From: Streptomyces monomycini
GTDB taxonomy: Bacteria > Actinomycetota > Actinomycetes > Streptomycetales > Streptomycetaceae
Assembly (NCBI RefSeq): GCF_022271435.1
Contig: NZ_JAFIQY010000020.1
Span: 78,997 to 142,996, forward strand
Direction: 5' to 3'
DNA: 64,000 nt
Part shown: positions 49,487-57,562 of the stretch, piece after piece
Numbering within the stretch: position 1 is the first letter of the stretch
How the letters are laid out: each line of letters begins with the position of its first letter
Translations under genes and position numbers: made by a program
Notes under the pieces: model-generated
The model's input: the letters and a program-made list of their open reading frames with translations, nothing else
Database searches by the model: none
Told to the model about the DNA's origin: nothing

Positions 49487-50584
49487 ATGCGCGACGTGGA
49501 TGCCGTACTCGGCACGCCCTGGCACGAACTGCCCTCCGCCGACGCCGTCGTGGCCGCGGCCATGGAATGGCACTTCGACCCGGCCACCGGCTCCCGGTTC
49601 TGGGTGGAGCGCGCCGCGTCACTGCCCTTCGACCCGCGCAAGGACATCACCACCCTCGCCGACCTGAACCGCTTCCCCGACGTCAGCGCCGAGTGGCGGG
49701 ACGTACCGGTCGAGGACCTGGTGCCCGCGGGACTGCGCGGCCTGGGCAGGCTGCCCGCCGTCTGGGAGAGCGGCGGCACCACCGGCGCCCCCAAGCGGAT
49801 CGTCGACCTCGGCCAGTGGGAACGCAACACCCGCTGGTGGTCCGAGGTCCTCGACCAGCACGGCTTCCCCTCCGGCGACGGCAACCTGCTCTTCCTCGGC
49901 CCCACCGGCCCGCACGTCGTCGCCGACGCGCTGCGCGGCCTCGCCCGGCTGCGCGGCGCGGTGTTCTTCCCGGTCGATCTCGACCCGCGCTGGGTACGGC
50001 GCTGCCTCCAGGACGGCCAGAGCGACATCGCCCGGCACTACGTCGACCACATCCTCGACCAGGCCGAATGGGTGCTCACCTCCCAGAACGTCTCCCTGCT
50101 GTACGCGACCCCGCCCCTCCTGGAGGCCATCGCCGAACGCCCGCGCCTCGCCGGGCTGGTCCGCGACAAGGTGCGCGGCATCATGTGGGGCAGCACCTCC
50201 ATCGATCCCGAGACCCTGCGGCTGCTGTCCGGCGAGGTCTTCCCCGACGCGGCCGTCAGCGGCCTGTACGGGAACACGATGATGGGCGCGGCACCCCAGC
50301 GGCCGGCCGCGCCCGGCGACACCGAACCCTGCGTTTTCCAGAGCTTCCACCCGTACGTGCACCTGTCCCTGCTCGACCCGGACGACCTGTCCCGCGAGGT
50401 GGCGTACGGCGAGCGCGGGCGGGTGTGCATGCGCCAGCTGAGCCCGGAGGTGCTGCTGCCGCACGTGCTCGAACGGGACACCGCGGTCCGCGTCGCGCCG
50501 GTGCCGGGCTTCGGGGGCGACGGGGTGGCCGACGTCCAGCCGTTCACCGACGGCGGCAAGAAGATCATCGAAGGGGTGTACTGA
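49487..50584 (+). CDS. Small adenylate-forming enzyme (LuxE / acyl-protein synthetase-like)
   Basis: A 365-residue acyl-activating enzyme, shorter than normal ANL ligases. The ATP loop is VWESGGTTGAPKRIVDLGQW near residue 90, and the A5-like motif is AVSGLYGNTMMGAAPQ near 255. The later part (LSREVAYGERGRVCMRQLSPEVLLPH) lacks a full C-terminal lid with the usual catalytic Lys. This fits LuxE-type acyl-protein synthetases and the phenazine-antibiotic-related enzymes of Streptomyces, which activate a carboxylate for reduction. It is followed one base later by an aldehyde-dehydrogenase-like reductase. Start ATG 49487 follows GAGAGGTG; ATG/GTG 49478 is possible. Confidence 0.8.
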   Translation: MRDVDAVLGTPWHELPSADAVVAAAMEWHFDPATGSRFWVERAASLPFDPRKDITTLADLNRFPDVSAEWRDVPVEDLVPAGLRGLGRLPAVWESGGTTGAPKRIVDLGQWERNTRWWSEVLDQHGFPSGDGNLLFLGPTGPHVVADALRGLARLRGAVFFPVDLDPRWVRRCLQDGQSDIARHYVDHILDQAEWVLTSQNVSLLYATPPLLEAIAERPRLAGLVRDKVRGIMWGSTSIDPETLRLLSGEVFPDAAVSGLYGNTMMGAAPQRPAAPGDTEPCVFQSFHPYVHLSLLDPDDLSREVAYGERGRVCMRQLSPEVLLPHVLERDTAVRVAPVPGFGGDGVADVQPFTDGGKKIIEGVY

Positions 50585-50585
50585 C

Positions 50586-52130
50586 GTGGCAGGCCGTCCG
50601 GAACCGGAAACGGACGCCGGGACCGCCACAGGTGCTGCGACCCCCGGCACCGGCCACGCCGTCGCGACCCCCGGCACCGGCACCTCCGCCGAGGACATCA
50701 CCGTCGAACGGCCCTCGGGCCCGTACCGCTCCGCCACCCGCACCGCCTTCACCGACGCCACCGGCAGCCCGGCGGGCGAACTGTCGCTCGCGCCGCCGCT
50801 GCTGATCCGCCAGGTGATCAACGAGATGCGCGCCGCGCCGGAACAGCCCACCGCCGAACGCCTCGCGGCCCTCGCCAGGGCGGGCGAGCTGTTCGCCACC
50901 GCCACCCTGGAGGGGGAGACCCCCGACGCGTACTGCCGCCGCCAGGCCCTGGTCTCCGGGCTGCCCGTCTCCGTCGCCCGCCGCACCCTCGACCGGGTGG
51001 CGCGGACCGGCCGCGCCGCGGCGGACACCCTGGCCGCGCAGCGCCCCACGGGCGCCGTGCCCCTCGACGAGCTGTCCGCCGGCGCCACGACGGCGGTCTG
51101 GGCACGCAAGGGCGACGTCCTCGGTGTGCTGGCGCCCGGCAATCACCCCGCCACCCACCTGGAGTGGCTGGGCGCCCTCGCCCTCGGCCACCGCGTCGCC
51201 GTCCGCCCCTCCCAGCGTGACCCGTTCACCCCGCGGCGGCTGGTCCGCGCGCTGCGCGAGGCCGGGCTGGCACCGGCGTACACGGCGCTGCTGCCGACCA
51301 CCCACGAGCACGCGGAGGCCCTGGTCGAACAGGCCGACCTCGGGCTGGTCTACGGCGGTGACGGCGTCGTCGCCCGCTACGCCGACAGTCGGCGGGTCCT
51401 CGCGCAGGGGCCCGGCCGCTCCAAGGTCCTGATCACTCGGGACGTGCCCTGGCGGGACCACCTGGACACCGTCGCCGATGCGGTGGCCGCCGACGCCGGG
51501 GTGCAGTGCCTCAACGCCAGCGCCGTCCTGTGCGAGGACGACCCGCAGGGCCTCGCGCGGGCGCTGGCCGACCGGCTCGGACGCCTCCCGCTGCTGCCGC
51601 CGGACCATCCTGGTGCGGTGCTGCCCGTACGGCCGCTGGACGAGGCCCGGCGCCTCGCGGAGCAGCTGCACGACACGGTCGGTACGCAGCTGGCGGCCGC
51701 CCCGGACACGGACCCGGCTGAACGGTTCTTCGCCGACCTGGGCGACGGCAGTGCCGTACTCCGGCCGGTCGTCGTCGCCCTCGACAGCCCGCGCGACCCG
51801 CATTTCGGCGCCGAACTGCCCTTCCCTTACGTGGCCGTGGCACCCTGGCAACCGGACCTGCGCCCGTCCGCGTTCGGCCGGACCCTGTCCCTCACGGTGC
51901 TGAGCGAGGACGCCGCCCTGGTACGTGAGTGCGTCGCGAGCCCGCGGATCCGCAACGTCCACCTGGGCGACGTCCCCACCCACTGGACCCGCCCCGGGCT
52001 GCCGCACGACGGTTCGCTCGCCGAGTTCCTGATGGAGTCGAAGACGTTCGCCGCAGAGCCCGCCGAACCCGCAGAATTCTCACAGTCCGCCGAACCCGGA
52101 ACGGCGGCCGTCCGGAACCCGGCCGGATGA
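50586..52130 (+). CDS. Aldehyde-dehydrogenase-superfamily acyl reductase (LuxC-like)
   Basis: A 514-residue ALDH-fold protein. The cofactor-binding part is DVLGVLAPGNHPATHLEWLGAL, ALGHRVAVRPSQRDPFTPRR and DLGLVYGGDGVVARYADSRR. The catalytic Cys is in GVQCLNASAVLCEDD near residue 312. This arrangement matches acyl reductases that reduce an activated acid to aldehyde. An Ala/Thr/Pro-rich N-terminal 40 residues and an Ala/Glu/Pro tail flank the fold. It begins one base after the LuxE-like gene stop, so the two act together, most simply as a two-subunit carboxylic-acid reductase. GTG 50586. Confidence 0.82.
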   Translation: MAGRPEPETDAGTATGAATPGTGHAVATPGTGTSAEDITVERPSGPYRSATRTAFTDATGSPAGELSLAPPLLIRQVINEMRAAPEQPTAERLAALARAGELFATATLEGETPDAYCRRQALVSGLPVSVARRTLDRVARTGRAAADTLAAQRPTGAVPLDELSAGATTAVWARKGDVLGVLAPGNHPATHLEWLGALALGHRVAVRPSQRDPFTPRRLVRALREAGLAPAYTALLPTTHEHAEALVEQADLGLVYGGDGVVARYADSRRVLAQGPGRSKVLITRDVPWRDHLDTVADAVAADAGVQCLNASAVLCEDDPQGLARALADRLGRLPLLPPDHPGAVLPVRPLDEARRLAEQLHDTVGTQLAAAPDTDPAERFFADLGDGSAVLRPVVVALDSPRDPHFGAELPFPYVAVAPWQPDLRPSAFGRTLSLTVLSEDAALVRECVASPRIRNVHLGDVPTHWTRPGLPHDGSLAEFLMESKTFAAEPAEPAEFSQSAEPGTAAVRNPAG

Positions 52131-52306
52131 CCGCCGGTCACCGCCGCCCGGCGGTACGGACCAACCCCCGCCGTACCGCTCCCGGGGGAATCCGGCCGGC
52201 GAAACGCCCGGGACCGCGCACCGGGCACAGGGCCCCGGACACCGGACGCCGGGCCGTGTGCGGGCCCGTGCGGGGGCCGTCTCCCGCGTTCCACGGAAAA
52301 GGTCCG

Positions 52307-53398
52307 GTGAGTAGGGTTCCGCTCATGGTCCTCTCCGGATTTCCGCGGCTTCCGCTCCGCGCCGTGCTCTTCGCCGACGGCGTCTTCGCCCGTCTCGAAG
52401 GCAAGACCGCCCAAGGGGTGCTGCGGCACAGCACCGTCCTCGACACCGTGGCGGTCGTCGACCGCCTGCATCCGTCCGGCAGCACGGCGTCCGTGGTGCC
52501 CGGAACCGACGTCCCGGTCGTCGCCTCACTGGAGGAGGCCCTGCCGTACGGGCCGGAGGCGCTGGTCGTGACCGTGACCGAATCCGACCACGTGGAGGTC
52601 GTGGACGGCGAGGTACGGCACGCGCCGCGGCCGCCGGGCGACCTCCCGGCGTTCTGGTGGGAGCAGATCGCCACCGCCGTACGCAACGGCCTGCACGTCA
52701 TCTCCTGCCTCCACCTCCAGCTGCGCCACTCCGAGTTCGCCGGCAAGACCGCGAACGGCCAGCAACTGGTCGACGTCCGGCGCCCGCACGACGAACTGCC
52801 GAAGTACTCGGGCCGGCTGCGGCGCTCCCGCGCCCGGCTCGTCCACGTGGCGGGCAGCGACTGCGCGGTGGGCAAACGGACCGTCGCCCTGCAACTGCAC
52901 CGGGAAGCACGGGCCCGCGGCATCGCCTCCGGGTACGTCGGCACCGGCCAGACCTGCCTGCTGGCCGGCTGCACGGAGGGCGCGATCATCGACCGTACCC
53001 CCGTCTTCCAGGCGGCCGGACTCGTCGAACACCTGGTGCTGCGGGCCGACCCCCGGCACGACCTGCTGTTCATCAAGGGCCAGGCGTCCGTGCGGCACCC
53101 CGCCTTCGGCGGCCTGGCCACCGCGATCCTCCAGGGCTCGCAGCCCGACGCCGTCGTCTTCGTGCACGACCCGCGCCGCACCCACCGCTACCACTGGGAG
53201 CACCTCCCGGTGGGGGAGCCGCGCAGCGAGATCCGTACGGTGGAGGAGCTGGGCGGCGCCCCCGTCGTCGCCGTCGCCACCCGGGGCCGGGACAGCGTGG
53301 CGAGCCTGCGCACGCTGGGGCTGCCGGTCGTCGACGTCCTGGACGGGGACGGCACCGCCGCACTGATGGACGCGCTCGGCCCCGTACTCTCCCTGTGA
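52307..53398 (+). CDS. DUF1611-family P-loop protein
   Basis: A 363-residue DUF1611 protein. The N-terminal Rossmann-like part (ALVVTVTESDHVEVVDGEVRH, GLHVISCLHLQLRHSEF) is followed by a P-loop RLVHVAGSDCAVGKRTVALQLHREARARG. YVGTGQTCLLAGCTEGAIIDRTPVFQAAG and LFIKGQASVRHPAFGGLAT follow. The family includes DgcN, implicated in D-glutamate catabolism with an epimerase-like partner; no such partner is seen here. A ligase- or transfer-like role on a carboxylate is possible. GTG 52307 follows GGAAAAGG; ATG 52325 is possible. It is in tandem with the acid-reductase pair (176-bp gap). Confidence 0.82.
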   Translation: MSRVPLMVLSGFPRLPLRAVLFADGVFARLEGKTAQGVLRHSTVLDTVAVVDRLHPSGSTASVVPGTDVPVVASLEEALPYGPEALVVTVTESDHVEVVDGEVRHAPRPPGDLPAFWWEQIATAVRNGLHVISCLHLQLRHSEFAGKTANGQQLVDVRRPHDELPKYSGRLRRSRARLVHVAGSDCAVGKRTVALQLHREARARGIASGYVGTGQTCLLAGCTEGAIIDRTPVFQAAGLVEHLVLRADPRHDLLFIKGQASVRHPAFGGLATAILQGSQPDAVVFVHDPRRTHRYHWEHLPVGEPRSEIRTVEELGGAPVVAVATRGRDSVASLRTLGLPVVDVLDGDGTAALMDALGPVLSL

Positions 53399-53438
53399 CC
53401 CCTGACCCGCCTTCCCTGTGACGAGGAGACCGTGCACC

Positions 53439-54281
53439 GTGAGTGTTGAAGTGGCCCTGGCCGTACGGGCGCACTTTGCCGAATGCCCCGCCTGGGACGC
53501 CGCCGACGGCACCCTGCTGTGGGTCGACATGAACGAGGGCGGGGTGCACCGCTACCGCCCCTCCGACGGCAGCGACACGGTCACCGTCGTCGACCAGCCG
53601 GTGGCGGCGGCGCTGCCCCGGGCGGGCGGCGGCCTGGTGCTGAGCCTGCGCGACGGCGTCGCGGTGACCGGACCGGACGGGACCCGCCGGTGGCTCACCG
53701 CATGGGCGGAGGAGGGCGTGCGCGGCAACGACGCGGGCATCGACGGCCGGGGCCGTCTGTGGGTGGGCACCATCGCCGGCGAGACCTCCCCGGGCTGGCT
53801 GGCGCGCGTCGACGCCGACGGCACCGCGCACACCGCGGCGACCGGCATACAGCTGAGCAACGGCATCACCTGGAGCCCCGACGCGACCCGGATGTACTAC
53901 GTGGACACCCGCACCCGCCGGATCGACGTCTTCGACTACGACCTCGACACCGGCAAGGCGGCCAACCGCCGCCCGCTCACCGCCGTCACGGACACCGACG
54001 GCCTCCCGGACGGCATGTGCACCGACACCGCGGGCGGCATCTGGGTGTCCCTTTTCCGCGGCGGCGCGATCCGCCGCTACACCCCGGACGGGCGGCTGGA
54101 CCGTGAGATCACCCTGCCCGCCTCGCTGACCACCTCGTGCGGCTTCGGCGGCCCGGACCTGACCGACCTCTACGTCACCTCGGCGCGCCGCGACCTCGGG
54201 GACGTCGAGCCGGAGGCCGGGAACCTCTTCGTCGTACCCGGCGTGGCCCAGGGGCTGGAAGGTGTGCCGTTCGCCGGGTGA
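53439..54281 (+). CDS. SMP-30/gluconolactonase-type lactonase
   Basis: A 280-residue six-bladed beta-propeller enzyme. Metal ligands are in AHFAECPAWDAADGTLLWVD (Glu near residue 15), GNDAGIDGRGRLWVGTI (Asn near 104), LSNGITWSPDATRMYYVDT (Asn near 145) and GLPDGMCTDTAGGIWVSLF (Asp near 193). It hydrolyses a sugar or other lactone. GTG 53439 with GAGGAG 10 bp upstream. It lies 40 bp after the DUF1611 gene and probably belongs to the same operon. It is convergent with the membrane-protein operon at 54301. Confidence 0.92.
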   Translation: MSVEVALAVRAHFAECPAWDAADGTLLWVDMNEGGVHRYRPSDGSDTVTVVDQPVAAALPRAGGGLVLSLRDGVAVTGPDGTRRWLTAWAEEGVRGNDAGIDGRGRLWVGTIAGETSPGWLARVDADGTAHTAATGIQLSNGITWSPDATRMYYVDTRTRRIDVFDYDLDTGKAANRRPLTAVTDTDGLPDGMCTDTAGGIWVSLFRGGAIRRYTPDGRLDREITLPASLTTSCGFGGPDLTDLYVTSARRDLGDVEPEAGNLFVVPGVAQGLEGVPFAG

Positions 54282-54300
54282 CCCGGCCGGTCCGTACGGA

Positions 54301-55602
54301 TCACTGTCCGGCCCGCGCCGTCGCGGGCCGGAGGCGGGCGAACGCCCGGGACACCTTGACCAGCCACGCCACGTCGGCGGAGAAGTCCGGCCCGCCGACC
54401 GCCACGGACGCGGGTGCCCCGCCCGATTCCGCGGGGTCCTGCGCGGCGCTGCCGGGACCGTCCATCAACAGGCCACCCGTCGCCGCACCGTCCACTGCCG
54501 GGCCGCCCACCGCCAGGCCGTCCGCCGCGTCCCCGTCCGGTACCGGCACCGGTACCTGCCCCGGCGCCCGGGGCCCGGCCGCGAGCGCCGCCGCGATGTG
54601 CGCCGCCTCCGCCTCGGCGTGCCGCTGCTCGGCGGCTCCCTGCCCCGGCGCGGGCACCGCGCCCGGAACGCCGTGGTGCCCGCGCAGCGCCAGACAGCCG
54701 TCCCGGATCTCGATCACCCGGCGGTGCAGATGGAACCGCAGGTCGTACAGGGCCGACAGGTCGCTGCCGGTGCTGGACGGCAGCGAGATCTCCGGATGGG
54801 CCTGGTGCAGGGCCAGCCACAGCGGGCGCAGCAGCCGGTAACTGCGGTAGTCCGACAGCCAGCCGCGGGCGGCGGAGACCCGCGGCCCCCACAGCGGCGC
54901 GGTCCAGCCGACGATGTTGAGGACCATGCCGATCGTCAGCGTCGTACGGGACACGTCGGACCATTGCAGCGGATTCCAGCCGTACTGCGTCAGGAAGACA
55001 TCGGCGTACCGGCCGGCCGGATAGACCAGCTCGACAGCCGCGCCGGCCGCCGCGATACGCAGCCCGCGGCGCACCCACGCATGGTCGGTGAGCTTGGCGA
55101 AGTGCCAGCACGCACGGGCCACCAGGACCTTGCCGACCACGAACGCGGTCAGGTACGCGGCCTGATAGGCGACGAAGAACGGCTGGTCGCCCAGGTGCTT
55201 GAAGACGTTGCGCGGCGGGCCCTGGAGGGTCGCCAGGAAGAACAGCACCGCCATAGTCACCGGCACCACCGCGAGCAGCAACAGCCGCCGCCTGGCCCGC
55301 ACCCGGGCCTCGTCCCGCGGGTACATCCAGTGGATCAGCAGGATCTGCTGGCTGGCGAGCACCGCGATGATCCACAGCTGGACCGAGACGTTGTACCAGG
55401 TGATGGTGCCGAACAGGGTGCCCGTCCAGCGGGCGGGGCTGGACATCGCCAGGTACATGCCCTGGCAGCCGAAGGAGACGCACAGTGCCGTCAGCCCCGC
55501 GTTGCGGCGGTGCCCGCGCAGCAGCGGTACGAGGGTGTAGGCGAACGCGATCCAGCAGGCGAGCGCGGCGATCGGGTAGCGGATGTGGGTGATGCCGGTC
55601 AT
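54301..55602 (-). CDS. MAB_1171c-like putative transporter
   Basis: A 433-residue protein with seven or so hydrophobic helices in its first 280 residues (HIRYPIAALACWIAFAYTLVPLL, VSVQLWIIAVLASQQILLIHW, LLLLAVVPVTMAVLFFLATL) and a soluble C-terminal part with WLALHQAHPEISLP, YDLRFHLHRRVIEIRDGCLAL. That pattern matches the MAB_1171c family, annotated as putative transporters, found across actinomycetes. A Gly/Ala-rich linker (residues ~330-400) lies before the end. Its ATG overlaps the stop of the ImmA/IrrE gene by 4 bp. Its role is unknown. Confidence 0.82.
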   Translation of the reverse strand: MTGITHIRYPIAALACWIAFAYTLVPLLRGHRRNAGLTALCVSFGCQGMYLAMSSPARWTGTLFGTITWYNVSVQLWIIAVLASQQILLIHWMYPRDEARVRARRRLLLLAVVPVTMAVLFFLATLQGPPRNVFKHLGDQPFFVAYQAAYLTAFVVGKVLVARACWHFAKLTDHAWVRRGLRIAAAGAAVELVYPAGRYADVFLTQYGWNPLQWSDVSRTTLTIGMVLNIVGWTAPLWGPRVSAARGWLSDYRSYRLLRPLWLALHQAHPEISLPSSTGSDLSALYDLRFHLHRRVIEIRDGCLALRGHHGVPGAVPAPGQGAAEQRHAEAEAAHIAAALAAGPRAPGQVPVPVPDGDAADGLAVGGPAVDGAATGGLLMDGPGSAAQDPAESGGAPASVAVGGPDFSADVAWLVKVSRAFARLRPATARAGQ

Positions 55603-56162
55603 GAACCGTCCTCACGGCGCCAGTTCAGCGAACCGTGCACCCGGCCCAGCGCGCTGTCCGGGTCCGGCGCCGCCGCACCACCGCGTGGAGCCGCGCGCAG
55701 CGCCTCCCCGAGGAGAAAAGCCATGACCTCTGCTTCCTGTTCCTGGGCGTCCGAGTAGTTCTCGCGGTACAGCAGGTCCTGTACGAGGGAGGGGTCGAGG
55801 TCGGGGAAGAGCAGACTGCCGGGGTCGGTCCCGGGGACGCCGACTCCGTGGTGACCGCAGATCATGTGGGCCAGTTCGTGGGCGATGATGTGTTCCTGAT
55901 GGTGGCGGCTGGTGTGCGCCTCGTAGACGACGTAGTCCGTACCGGGGAAGGACAGCCACAGACCGCACGGCCCCGAGGTCTCCATCGGCATGGCCACCAG
56001 TTCGAGTTCCCGCCCCCGTACCCGGACCAGGTGGTCGCACAGCTGCGGGAGGTCGTAACAGGCGGGAAGTCCGAACGACGCCAGTTTGTCCCGGCATTGC
56101 CGGCGCATGGCCTTCATCCCGGAAGACCCGTTGCCGTGGCGGCCACGCCAGGGGAAGGGCAT
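55599..56162 (-). CDS. ImmA/IrrE-family metallopeptidase-like protein
   Basis: A 187-residue protein with the zinc-protease signature IIAHELAHMICGHHGVG (HExxH, near residue 95). CRDKLASFGLPACYDLPQLCDHLVRVRGREL and DYVVYEAHTSRHHQEHIIA precede it. ImmA/IrrE proteins often cleave or inactivate a cognate XRE repressor. The XRE gene is the next upstream on the same strand, 8 bp away, and the next downstream gene overlaps by 4 bp. ATG 56162 follows GAGGAG; GTG 56171 is possible. Whether it cleaves the adjacent XRE protein needs testing. Confidence 0.87.
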   Translation of the reverse strand: MPFPWRGRHGNGSSGMKAMRRQCRDKLASFGLPACYDLPQLCDHLVRVRGRELELVAMPMETSGPCGLWLSFPGTDYVVYEAHTSRHHQEHIIAHELAHMICGHHGVGVPGTDPGSLLFPDLDPSLVQDLLYRENYSDAQEQEAEVMAFLLGEALRAAPRGGAAAPDPDSALGRVHGSLNWRREDGS

Positions 56163-56170
56163 CCGGAGCA

Positions 56171-56611
56171 CTACTCCTCGCCGTCGGCCGAACGGCTCGG
56201 CTGCCGGCCACGCGCCGCGCCGCTGGTGGCGTGCAGCAGGCTGACCTCGCGGATGATGCGGGCCAGCGACTTGCGGCCGGAGTCGTCCATGCTCATGGCG
56301 CGCAGCGCGATGTCGCGGACCTCCGCGTTGCCCATCGCCGAGGCGAGCGCGAGCTGGGAGTCGACGCGGTCGGCGGTGTCGTCGTCGAAGAAGTAGGCCA
56401 CCGGCACCCGGAAGAACGCGGCGAGCGCCTCCAGATGGCGCTTGGTGGGGTTGGTGCGCTGACCGGTGCGCAGCTGCCAGACGTAGGTCTTGGAGAACGT
56501 GCCGCCACTCAGTTCGCTGCACCCGCGTGCGACTTCCTCGTAGGTGTACTCACGGCCGTTCGCGCGGATCGTGGTGAACAGCTTGTCGACCTTCCCGGCC
56601 AGTGACGACAT
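56171..56611 (-). CDS. XRE-family helix-turn-helix regulator
   Basis: A 146-residue regulator. The HTH is REYTYEEVARGCSELSGGTFSKTYVWQLRTGQRTNPTKRHLEALAAFF, near residues 20-66. A dimerising helical C-terminus (LALASAMGNAEVRDIALRAMSMDDSGRKSLARIIREV) follows. The lead AAGGAG is 5 bp before ATG 56611. A TAGGAT -10-like hexamer lies about 60 bp upstream on this strand. With the following ImmA/IrrE and MAB_1171c-like genes it forms a three-gene operon. Confidence 0.88.
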   Translation of the reverse strand: MSSLAGKVDKLFTTIRANGREYTYEEVARGCSELSGGTFSKTYVWQLRTGQRTNPTKRHLEALAAFFRVPVAYFFDDDTADRVDSQLALASAMGNAEVRDIALRAMSMDDSGRKSLARIIREVSLLHATSGAARGRQPSRSADGEE

Positions 56612-57212
56612 CAGGTCTCCTTCGTGAACGCGCCGGGGTGAGCTGCCTGGAGTGCCAACTCATCCTAGTTGACAGGACTCTTGCGTGCACTTACCGTCGG
56701 AGCGCGTTAGCGGAGATGAACAGAGCAGTTCCGATGTCCACTCACGCGGACGACGGGGGTGTCCGCCTGAGGGAGAGCTCGTCGCGACGGCGGCCGGTTG
56801 CCACGGTCGCGCGGCGCCGGCGCGATGAGCCGCTGCCCCACGGCGGCGCGGACTGCCGTTCAGCCGCCCCCCCACCCACGCTGTCCCGTGACCACCGTCG
56901 CTTCGAGCTGACGGTCAAGAGGCGTCGCCTCGGCGGCGAACGCGGCACGGTACGCATCGGAGTCCATCACGAACGGCCGGTCGGACCGGTACCGGACTTC
57001 CCGAAGTTCCCCCGACATGGGCGAGACGGCCGACGTGGCACTCGGTGCTGCGGACCGCAGGCGCGCGGTGGCCGCGCCGACCGGTCCCTGTCCTGTGACG
57101 AGGTGAACACTCATGCGCGCCGGGTGGCGAGCGGAGATCGGTCGGACGCCGTCGGTCCCGGTCGCGTTCCGTCGGCGGGTGGTCGGTCGGGCCCATGCCG
57201 ACGAACGCAAAA
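56612..57212. other. 600-bp gap with one doubtful small gene
   Basis: The first part holds the XRE promoter. From 56860 to 57114 (minus) a frame of 84 codons beginning MSVHLVTGQGPVGAATARL exists. No homologue was recognised. A longer plus-strand frame (56602-57225) is Arg-rich and looks spurious. Confidence 0.5.
56860..57114 (-). CDS. Doubtful small hypothetical protein
   Basis: An 84-codon frame, ATG 57114, in the gap left of tRNA-Leu. The segment MSGELREVRYRSDRPFVMDS followed by DAYRAAFAAEATPLDRQLEA looks protein-like rather than shadow, so translation from an internal ATG at 57018 is also possible. No ribosome-binding site was convincing. Treat as uncertain. Confidence 0.3.
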   Translation of the reverse strand: MSVHLVTGQGPVGAATARLRSAAPSATSAVSPMSGELREVRYRSDRPFVMDSDAYRAAFAAEATPLDRQLEATVVTGQRGWGGG

Positions 57213-57235
57213 GAACCCCAGCTGAGCTGGGGTTC
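57213..57235 (-). terminator. Intrinsic terminator of tRNA-Leu
   Basis: GAACCCCAGC and GCTGGGGTTC form a perfect 10-bp stem with a TGA loop. On the minus strand a TTTT run follows, as in a classic rho-independent terminator. It lies 4 bp from the tRNA 3' end. Confidence 0.85.
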
Positions 57236-57239
57236 CTGC

Positions 57240-57327
57240 TGGTGTCCGAGGGGGGACTTGAACCCCCACGCCCGATAAAGGGCACTAGCACCTCAAGCTA
57301 GCGCGTCTGCCATTCCGCCACCCGGAC
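57240..57327 (-). tRNA. tRNA-Leu (GAG), CCA encoded
   Basis: On the minus strand the gene reads GTCCGGGTGGCGGAATGGC... with acceptor pairing GTCCGGG to CTCGGAC. The anticodon loop TTGAGGT (anticodon GAG) is flanked by GCTAGC/GCTAGT, a long class II variable arm follows, then the T-arm GGGGGTTCAAGTCCCCC. CCA is encoded at 57240-57242. An intrinsic terminator follows 4 bp later. No integrase or attachment-like duplication was seen beside it. Confidence 0.95.
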
Positions 57328-57562
57328 CAGGTGTCTGCCGGTGTGGCCCGCTGGGCCGTTCCGACATGGAAAACAATAGCAAACGTTCAGGGGTGGTCGA
57401 TCACGGCCGTCCGGCGCCAGGGGTACGCCTGTGACCAGCGCATGTCGGGAGTATTGCGGCCTTGGGCGCAGGGCCGCCGAGAGAGAGGATGGCGGTGGAC
57501 CCCCGCCGCGGTCCGGGCCCCCTTCGGGAGGACGGCGCGGCCGTGAACCATGAGGAGGCAGT

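Noticed and set aside
56602..57225. A 207-codon plus-strand frame left of tRNA-Leu
   Set aside because: Arg-rich without a domain, and it overlaps the XRE promoter. It is treated as spurious.
57240..57327. Integration site at tRNA-Leu
   Set aside because: No integrase, direct repeat of the tRNA end or foreign gene block was seen on either side.
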